Assembly (NCBI GenBank): GCA_945886995.1
Contig: CAMCZJ010000142.1
Span: forward strand, 1-7,855
DNA from: Asaia bogorensis
Lineage (GTDB): Bacteria > Pseudomonadota > Alphaproteobacteria > Acetobacterales > Acetobacteraceae
Direction of reading: 5' to 3'
Length of the DNA stretch: 7,855 nucleotides
The notes below the pieces were generated by a model. It was not told where the DNA came from. It worked only from the letters and a program-made list of their open reading frames with translations, and did no database searches. The first letter of the stretch is position 1. Every line of letters begins with the position of its first letter. The position numbers and the translations under genes are program-made. This document shows, piece after piece, positions 1-5,264 of the stretch.

Positions 1-605
1 GCATCCGGGGGTATAACACCGACAGGCACGATCTCGCCAGCTTCGGCAATCACCAGCTTGGCGGCCAGCGCCATGACCGGGTTGAAATTGGTCGCGGTCA
101 GCCTGTAAGTCAGGTTGAAATTGTAATCGGCCTCATGCGCCAGGATGATTGCGACATCAGCAGGCAAGGCTTTCTCCAGAAGAAAGCTTTGCCCTTCTAG
201 CTCGATCACCTGCTTGCCTTCATCCACCCTGGTGCCAACACCTGTTGGCGTGAGAACACCGCCAAGCCCTGCCCCCGCAGCGCGAATGCGCTCCGCCAGG
301 GTACCTTGCGGCACCAAATCCACCTCGATCTCGCCCGCGATCATCTTCTTCTGCGTGACAGGGTTGGTGCCGATATGGCTGACGATGCATTTTGCGACAC
401 AGCCGGCATCAATCAGCTTGCCGATCGCAACGCCAGGCCTTACCGTGTCATTGCCGATGATGGTCAGGTTCCTGGCGCCACGCGCGACCAGCGCATCCAC
501 AATGCGGGTCGGTGTACCCACCCCCATGAAGCCGCCGAACATCACGCTTGATCCGTCAGTAATCAGCGCCGCAGCCTCAGCGGCGGAGATAGCCTTTCTG
601 TGCAT
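1..605 (-). CDS. atoD: CoA transferase alpha subunit, AtoD/ScoA type (3' end cut by window edge)
   Basis: Predicted alpha subunit of a cytoplasmic family I CoA transferase. Such enzymes move CoA between acyl-CoA and a free acid, for example acetoacetate and acetyl-CoA or succinyl-CoA. Reading right to left, 201 complete codons are visible; E. coli AtoD has about 220 residues, so only the last 15-20 are missing. The match to remembered E. coli AtoD is close and collinear: GGFMGVGTP near residues 24-32, SHIGTNP near 77-83, LVPQGTLAERIR near 97-108, GAGLGGVLTPTGVGT near 111-125, and NFNPVMALAA near 172-181. The catalytic Glu of these enzymes lies in the beta subunit (AtoA), expected just beyond position 1. 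The ATG at 605-603 follows an AAGGGGC ribosome binding site that overlaps the stop of the upstream reductase gene, so translation is probably coupled. Family is secure; exact substrates (acetoacetate, succinyl or other short acyl groups) are inferred. Confidence 0.93.
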   Translation of the reverse strand, partial: MHRKAISAAEAAALITDGSSVMFGGFMGVGTPTRIVDALVARGARNLTIIGNDTVRPGVAIGKLIDAGCVAKCIVSHIGTNPVTQKKMIAGEIEVDLVPQGTLAERIRAAGAGLGGVLTPTGVGTRVDEGKQVIELEGQSFLLEKALPADVAIILAHEADYNFNLTYRLTATNFNPVMALAAKLVIAEAGEIVPVGVIPPD

Positions 606-616
606 CGCTTGCCCCT

Positions 617-1438
617 TCAGGCCATGATATGCAAACCACCATCAACATAGATCGTATCGCCCGTCATGCCGGATGAAGCGCCTCCGACAAGAAAGGCAAC
701 GACACGCCCAACTTCCGCGATGTCCACCAGGCGCTGCGCCGGTGCGCGGGATTGCGCCATATCCACCAACTCATCGAAATGGGCGATGCCGCTTGCGGCA
801 CGGGTCCTGAGAGGACCGGGTGAAACAGCAAAGACACGAATATGCCTTGGGCCAAGTTCAGCGGCGGCATAACGCACCGAAGCTTCGAGCGCGGCCTTGA
901 CCGGGCCCATCATATTGTAATTCCCGACCACCTTGTCGGCGCCGTAATAGCTCATGGTGATCAATACGCCGCCATCTTTCATCAGCGGTTCCGCAAGCTT
1001 GGCCATGCGCAGGAAGGACCATGCGGAAACGCGCATCGCTTGGGTAAAACCTTCTGCCGAGCAATCAACCACACGACCATGCAGATCATCACGCGGCGCA
1101 AACGCGATGGAGTGAATCACGAAGTCAAGTTTGCCCCATTGATTTTCGATGCGCGCGAAAACCGCCTCAAGCGCACCCGGTTCTTCGACATCGAGCGGCA
1201 TCATGATGGAGGATTGCAATTGTTCCGCGAGCGGGCGGACAAAACGCTCCGCCTTTTCATTCAGCCATGTTACCGCGAGTTCAGCACCGAAGGCGCGCAA
1301 TTTGGCGGCGCAGCCGAAGGCGATTGAACTGTCATTGGCAATCCCAACGATGAGCCCGCGCTTTCCCTTAAGCATGTCGCCGATGCGATCATCGGGGTTC
1401 CATACCTTAGACAGCGGATCAGTAGGGAAATCGGCCAT
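617..1438 (-). CDS. fabI: FabI-type enoyl-[acyl-carrier-protein] reductase
   Basis: Short-chain dehydrogenase/reductase of 273 residues that matches FabI, the NAD(P)H-dependent enoyl-ACP reductase of fatty acid elongation. Visible FabI traits are the atypical nucleotide-binding segment GIANDSSIAFG (residues 32-42), LDV at 82-84, HSIAFAP at 109-115, and the FabI-specific catalytic layout Tyr164, Tyr174 and Lys181 (SYYG...NYNMMGPVK), the same spacing as Tyr146/Tyr156/Lys163 in E. coli. GPLRTRAASGI (208-218) and YVDGG (264-268) complete the fold. The N-terminus carries about 22 residues more than E. coli FabI. An internal Met23 would give the usual length, but only the first ATG has a plausible GAGAG site 6 bases ahead, so the longer form is kept. 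It is the first gene of a minus-strand operon with the CoA transferase gene. In that setting it may be a paralogue serving acyl-CoA or polyhydroxyalkanoate-linked metabolism and not the housekeeping FabI; this is inference. Confidence 0.92.
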   Translation of the reverse strand: MADFPTDPLSKVWNPDDRIGDMLKGKRGLIVGIANDSSIAFGCAAKLRAFGAELAVTWLNEKAERFVRPLAEQLQSSIMMPLDVEEPGALEAVFARIENQWGKLDFVIHSIAFAPRDDLHGRVVDCSAEGFTQAMRVSAWSFLRMAKLAEPLMKDGGVLITMSYYGADKVVGNYNMMGPVKAALEASVRYAAAELGPRHIRVFAVSPGPLRTRAASGIAHFDELVDMAQSRAPAQRLVDIAEVGRVVAFLVGGASSGMTGDTIYVDGGLHIMA

Positions 1439-1511
1439 GTAAATCTCTCAACGAATTGTTCTAGTAATATCCAAATGGGCGCGACCAAGTGATGACCGAA
1501 GTGTGAAACTT

Positions 1512-1551
1512 GGGTGACGTCTTCGCCCGCAGCCTGAACCGGGTGACGTCT
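1512..1551. repeat. 11-bp direct repeat pair GGGTGACGTCT, possible regulator site
   Basis: GGGTGACGTCT occurs at 1512-1522 and again, identical, at 1541-1551, a 29-base period. Each copy contains the palindrome GACGTC. The pair lies 75-115 bases upstream of the fabI start on the opposite strand, a plausible place for an operator or activator site. The protein that would bind is unknown. Two copies of 11 bp could also arise by chance or duplication. Confidence 0.4.
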
Positions 1552-1662
1552 GCGCAAGCGGGATAAACTTCTTTTTCGGTTTGTTTAGGCCGTGAATTCA
1601 TAAACGGGATTCCCACGGGCGCGCGATTCTGATTCAAGGCCTAGGCTGTTGGATACGAACAG

Positions 1663-1854
1663 ATGATGGAGGCTTCACCTGAAAAGCAAGGTATGAATCA
1701 GTGGATGGATACCAAATACGCGCCCGAACTTAACGATAGCGAAACCGTGTAGCGCGACCGCAAAGCCCATTATCTCGTCCATCAGATCTGCAACGATACA
1801 GAAGCTCTGGACCGTACCATGAACAACGTTGTTAAGGCCATGAACGTCCAATAA
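1663..1854 (+). pseudogene. Small reading frame with one in-frame amber stop, possible decayed gene
   Basis: Starting at the ATG at 1663 the frame reads 29 codons, meets TAG at 1750-1752, then continues open for 33 more codons to TAA at 1852-1854. Restoring a sense codon at the TAG (CAG, Gln, is one base away) would give a hydrophilic protein of about 63 residues, with an N-terminal part ending NDSETV and a likely helical second half (HQICNDTEALDRTM). I do not recognise a family. No good ribosome binding site precedes 1663; a GGAGG at 1668-1672 lies inside the frame and is about 20 bases ahead of the next in-frame ATG (1693). Alternatives are non-coding DNA that is open by chance, or a short peptide ending at the amber codon. 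Confidence 0.3.
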
Positions 1855-1918
1855 AAATCAGACCCGTTGACCAGCCGATGAATTTTTGCTTCACAAAGAC
1901 TATTAGTATCATTTTTAA

Positions 1919-1936
1919 CTGTCACCAAAATGTCAT
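1919..1936 (+). promoter_or_regulatory. Pho box (PhoB binding site)
   Basis: Two 7-base units, CTGTCAC (1919-1925) and ATGTCAT (1930-1936), are separated by the AT-rich spacer CAAA. This gives the exact 11-base period of the PhoB site (consensus CTGTCAT, four AT-rich bases, CTGTCAT). It lies 64 bases upstream of the phosphate-binding protein start, on the same strand. A weaker GTATCAT at 1906-1912 could be a further partial unit, but its 13-base offset is out of phase. As usual for PhoB-activated promoters there is no good -35 box; no strong -10 box could be picked downstream. Function of the adjoining genes makes PhoB control very likely. Confidence 0.78.
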
Positions 1937-2000
1937 CTGTTGCACGTCTCCCTTGGTAGCGTCGCAACAAAGGGTGTGGATTGGCTGAGAGGGTCGCTGA

Positions 2001-3146
2001 ATGTTGACTTCGCAGGACGACGGCAGGTCTGTGCTACGGAAACCTTGGGGCCTTGGGCGACGCATTGCCGTGGCTTCGGCGATGTTCCTCGGGCTTGGGT
2101 TTCTGGTTTTCGCAACCGCAGGTGCAAACGAAGAAGGCCGTCTGGCCGGTGCCGGTTCAACCTTTGTCAACCCGATCCTGCAACGGGTTTCCACCTCATA
2201 TCGAAGCTATCTGGCGGCTGACCGCGTGAATATGGCCCGCCATGAAGGCCGCAGCGGTGACTGGACTGCCGGGGCGAACGCGCTGGACTACGATCCGGTA
2301 GGCTCGGTTGGCGGTCTCGAACGACTGCGGGATCCGCGCGTGATGTTTGCCGCAACCGAAGTTCCGGTTTCGGCCGCCAATTTGACTGATCGCGGTCTGG
2401 TGCAGTTTCCGTTGATCAACGGGGCCGCTGCCGCTGTGACCAATCTGGACCTTGGCGGTGCGGCGCTGACGCTGGACGCCGATACACTGGCCGCGATCTT
2501 TACCGGCAAGATCGCTGACTGGAGCGATCCGGCCATCGCTTTGCTGAACCCCAACATCGCGTTGCCCAATCTGCCGATTTCGGTCCGATACCGGGCTGAC
2601 GGGTCGGGCACCACCTGGACCGTAACTGGCTTTCTGGCCCGCAGCACGGGCTGGACGCTTGGGCAGGCCGCAAAAGTCACATGGCCGGTGGGTAAAGGTG
2701 CCGACGGCAACCTTGGCGTGATTGCTGCTGTCAAGGCGACATCCGGCGCAATTGGCTATGCCGAGGTCGGACAGGCAACGCGTGCCGGTCTGGGCATCGT
2801 GCAACTGATCAATGGCGCGGGCAAGGTCGTGGCGCCGACCCCGCAGACAATCCGTGCTGCTGTCGAAGCCGGGGTCTGGACAGCCGAGGGCGGTATCTCG
2901 GCCACGGCTGCCGCCACAGGGGCCGATTGGCCGATGACGGCCACGGTCTACATCGTGATGCGTCGTAATCAGAATACTGCGCAAAACGCCCGCGCCGTGA
3001 CTTTCTTTCGCTATTTCTATGCCGAAGCAGCACGCGTCGGGGATGCCCTGGGATACGTGGCGCTCCCAACCAAAGTTACCGCGGAAGTCGAAGCCTATTG
3101 GGCGACTTCTTTCAAACAGCAATCCCGAAAAAGCGCAACGCGCTAA
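2001..3146 (+). CDS. PstS-like periplasmic phosphate-binding protein
   Basis: Secreted solute-binding protein of the PstS family, 381 residues against about 346 for the E. coli precursor. A signal peptide is evident: basic residues RR at 20-21, a hydrophobic stretch at about 22-41, and a probable cleavage after AGA (residue 42). Family motifs in order are GAGSTF (50-55, Thr/Phe phosphate contacts), GSVGG (101-105, Ser contact), ATEVPVS (118-124), FTGKIADWSD (167-176), VRYRADGSGTT (195-205, with the Arg-Ala-Asp-Gly-Ser-Gly-Thr phosphate loop), and GAIGY (249-253). At the position of E. coli Asp56 (SDAP) this protein has Glu120. The ATG follows GAGAGGG by 8 bases. A Pho box lies upstream, and a Na+/Pi cotransporter gene follows after 13 bases. 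No pstCAB genes are in the window, so the binding protein may act with an ABC permease encoded elsewhere, serve in sensing or scavenging, or feed the adjacent carrier; the last is speculative. Confidence 0.9.
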   Translation: MLTSQDDGRSVLRKPWGLGRRIAVASAMFLGLGFLVFATAGANEEGRLAGAGSTFVNPILQRVSTSYRSYLAADRVNMARHEGRSGDWTAGANALDYDPVGSVGGLERLRDPRVMFAATEVPVSAANLTDRGLVQFPLINGAAAAVTNLDLGGAALTLDADTLAAIFTGKIADWSDPAIALLNPNIALPNLPISVRYRADGSGTTWTVTGFLARSTGWTLGQAAKVTWPVGKGADGNLGVIAAVKATSGAIGYAEVGQATRAGLGIVQLINGAGKVVAPTPQTIRAAVEAGVWTAEGGISATAAATGADWPMTATVYIVMRRNQNTAQNARAVTFFRYFYAEAARVGDALGYVALPTKVTAEVEAYWATSFKQQSRKSATR

Positions 3147-3159
3147 CCTGAGGTGAAAC

Positions 3160-4881
3160 GTGGAAGTCGATCTGTTCAATGAGATCATTGTTCTCGTAAT
3201 CGGGGGCCTGGGAATTTTCCTTCTGGGTCTCGAGTTCATGGCAAACGGTATTCAGGCCTTGTCGGTGAACAAGATGCGGGAATGGTTGGCCAAAATGGCC
3301 GGCACGGACGTCAAGGGGATGTTTGCGGGTACGTTAATCACCGGGATAATTCAATCGTCGACAGCGATGACCGTGATGACGGTAGGGCTCGTCAATGCTG
3401 GCGTTTTAGGCCTGCGATCCGCGATTTCGGTCATCATGGGGGCCAACGTCGGCACCACGCTGGGCAATGGTTTGATCGCCCTGCCGTTGGGTCCGCTGGG
3501 TCTGCTGTTCGGCGGCATTTTTGCGACGCTCTATTGCTTTTCTAAATCCGACCGGCTCCGCAACATCTCGCTGGCGGCCATGGGCTTCTCGCTGATCTTT
3601 TACGGCCTGAACCTGATGACCAGCGGTCTGAAGCCGCTGCGCAAGATGCCTGAGGTGCTGGAGGTGATCCAGTCACTTGACGCAAGCACCTTTGGCGGAG
3701 TCATTGCCTGCGTACTGCTGGCGGCGCTGATCACAGCCCTTATCCACTCGTCTTCGGCAACCATTGGCATCGTGATGGGCCTTGGCGCAGCGGGCATCCT
3801 ATCGTGGGAAACCGCGATTGCCTTTGCTGTCGGTGCCGACCTTGGCACGACGATCACCTCGTGGATGGCATCTCTGAACCTTTCAAAGAACGCCAAACGC
3901 GCGGCCTATGCGCATATCGGCTTCAACATTATCGGCGTAACGGTAGTGTTGTTACTGTTCTTCCCTGCGATGTGGGCTCTGAAGTTGGCGCTTGCAGCCT
4001 GGGGCATCGACCCGGGTGCGGCGGTTCTGGTCGATGGCCAAGAAACGTTCCCCGGCGTGCCGATTGCCGTTGGTGTTTTTTCGATCATATTCAACATCTT
4101 CAACCTGCTGATCATGTTCCCCTTTATCGGCCTGTTCGAGCGGGTGTTGTCCCGCGTCGGGCGGAGCGCATCCGACAATATCGAAGACTACTCGATCCCG
4201 CGCTTTCTAGATAAATCGCTAGTTGGCGACTTCAACGCAGCCCTGCCCGGCGTGCAGCAAGAAGCACAGCGTCACTTGCAGGCCGGTGCCGTCTTCCTTG
4301 ACATCGCCCGCAACAAGCCAGGCGCGCCCAAGGATCCGGGTGAACACCACGTAGCCACGGACGTCCTAAGCCGCGAGATCCGCGCTTTCCAGGCCCAACT
4401 GTTCCAAGACGGACTGTCGCGCGATCAACTTGATCTGGTCGCCTCGCTGATCGAAGAGGTCGACTTTACCTCTGCTCTCTCGGAAGCTCTGTACCAGATT
4501 GCCCGTAGGGTAAAGCGCGAGCCGTTCTCTGATGCGGCACGTGTAGTCTTGGGTCAGGGTTTGGAACGACTTGATCAGTCGCTGGCCCGGATCTTGATCG
4601 ACCCGGCCCTGCAGCCGCGTCTGCCTGCCGGGCACAGCGTTGGGGCAGAGTTCGAAGATTTGCGCTGGCAGGCCTTGCAGAACCGCGACATCTCCGCTGG
4701 CGAAAAGGGCGCGCTGCTGTCGCTGCTTGGTTCGGTAGAGCGCGCCGAGGGTCTGGTAGAGCGGATCGTGACTGAGCGGGCTTCGGTCGACCGCAGTACG
4801 ATCGGCATCCGTGCGGCTGGCATGTCAGAGGGTAAGCGCCCTGAAGCACCGCTCGCCGGGAACATGGTTCCCGCCGAGTGA
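3160..4881 (+). CDS. Na+/phosphate cotransporter with C-terminal PhoU-like domain (NptA/YjbB type)
   Basis: Inner-membrane secondary phosphate carrier of 573 residues, close in size and layout to E. coli YjbB (about 540). The Na_Pi_cotrans repeats are plain. The first half has QSSTA (65-69) followed by GANVGTT (94-100); the second has HSSSA (196-200) followed by GADLGTT (225-231). This is the duplicated inverted-repeat core of the family. Hydrophobic segments fill roughly residues 8-330. From about 345 to 560 the chain is soluble, charged and helical, as in the PhoU-like domain fused to bacterial members. In E. coli YjbB exports phosphate when over-expressed, whereas NptA types import it with Na+, so direction here is open. 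Translation probably starts at GTG 3160, with GAGGTGA close upstream. The 13-base gap from the binding protein gene implies one Pho-controlled transcript. The last 20 residues look unstructured. Confidence 0.92.
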   Translation: MEVDLFNEIIVLVIGGLGIFLLGLEFMANGIQALSVNKMREWLAKMAGTDVKGMFAGTLITGIIQSSTAMTVMTVGLVNAGVLGLRSAISVIMGANVGTTLGNGLIALPLGPLGLLFGGIFATLYCFSKSDRLRNISLAAMGFSLIFYGLNLMTSGLKPLRKMPEVLEVIQSLDASTFGGVIACVLLAALITALIHSSSATIGIVMGLGAAGILSWETAIAFAVGADLGTTITSWMASLNLSKNAKRAAYAHIGFNIIGVTVVLLLFFPAMWALKLALAAWGIDPGAAVLVDGQETFPGVPIAVGVFSIIFNIFNLLIMFPFIGLFERVLSRVGRSASDNIEDYSIPRFLDKSLVGDFNAALPGVQQEAQRHLQAGAVFLDIARNKPGAPKDPGEHHVATDVLSREIRAFQAQLFQDGLSRDQLDLVASLIEEVDFTSALSEALYQIARRVKREPFSDAARVVLGQGLERLDQSLARILIDPALQPRLPAGHSVGAEFEDLRWQALQNRDISAGEKGALLSLLGSVERAEGLVERIVTERASVDRSTIGIRAAGMSEGKRPEAPLAGNMVPAE

Positions 4882-5264
4882 TCCGGTAACGACGGCCGCC
4901 AGGAAGGCAAAGCCGCCAGCGCCCGGCTGCGGAACACGGCAAGCTGGCCCGGCCATGGCAATGCCTTCGTGGCGAGGTACAACCTGTGGGCGTTGATGTC
5001 ACCATCCGTAGCTGCCGGACGATACGCCGCCCTTGCTCGTCGCGAAGTAGGGGGCCAAGGATGCGCGCCGTGGCCCGCAGCGGCGCGGTTTCCGGCTGGC
5101 AGAAGGCTGCCATACCACGCGGCGTCACCGCGCCAGTAGCGCTGGCACCCCATGAGGTGGGGCACTTCTGACAAGGCCGCTTATTTTCATGGAAATGTCG
5201 CGAAACTTGCCTAGCTCGCGTCATCGCCATGAGTTATCGAAAAATTTATTGAAGGGAGTTTGAT
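4882..5264. other. Intergenic spacer without recognisable gene
   Basis: A 383-base stretch between two phosphate carrier genes. Most of it is GC-rich, and no frame on either strand resembles a known protein; frames left open on the minus strand run into the end of the upstream gene and have Arg/Pro/Ala/Ser-rich, shadow-like composition. It may be decayed coding sequence. Short inverted repeats occur at 5131-5161: GCCAG/CTGGC with a 5-base loop, then CCCCA/TGGGG with a 5-base loop. Neither is followed by a T-run. The last 80 bases become AT-rich and probably contain the promoter of the following carrier gene. ATGTCGC at 5195-5201 and CTTGCCT at 5206-5212 show Pho-box-like spacing but match the consensus poorly. 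Confidence 0.6.

Larger units (their letters stand above)
1439..2000. other. Divergent intergenic region, fabI to phosphate-binding protein gene
   Basis: A 562-base spacer between divergently transcribed units, so it should hold promoters in both directions. The fabI-proximal third has a pair of 11-bp direct repeats. The middle has a small reading frame interrupted by a stop. The last 100 bases carry a Pho box. It is clearly more AT-rich than the flanking genes. No sigma-70 promoter with good -35 and -10 boxes could be picked with confidence for the minus strand; a weak TTGGTC/TACTAG pair with 16-base spacing lies about 20-50 bases upstream of fabI. Confidence 0.7.

Noticed and set aside
145..627. 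Plus-strand open frame of 160 codons
   Set aside because: It is antisense to the AtoD-type gene, whose protein matches a known family over its full visible length. The plus frame has Pro/Ser/Ala-rich shadow composition.
1512..1551. Start of a CRISPR-like array
   Set aside because: There are only two 11-base copies, too short and too few for a CRISPR array, and no cas genes are present.
2001..2130. Twin-arginine export signal for the binding protein
   Set aside because: An RR pair is present at residues 20-21, but the residues around it (GRRIAV) do not fit the SRRxFLK pattern, so an ordinary Sec signal is preferred.
2196..3239. Minus-strand open frame of 347 codons opposite the phosphate-binding protein
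   Set aside because: The plus strand encodes all PstS motifs with a signal peptide and ribosome binding site. The minus frame is rich in Arg, Gly, Cys and His and has no recognisable domain.
5195..5224. Pho-box-like series upstream of the PiT gene
   Set aside because: Units ATGTCGC, CTTGCCT and CGCGTCA keep an 11-base period but match the consensus at only about 4-5 of 7 positions, so a PhoB site is not claimed.
4466..5230. Long minus-strand frames covering the end of the Na+/Pi carrier gene and the spacer
   Set aside because: They overlap a secure gene by hundreds of bases, are rich in Arg, Pro, Ala and Cys, and resemble no family. The spacer part is mentioned only as possibly decayed sequence.
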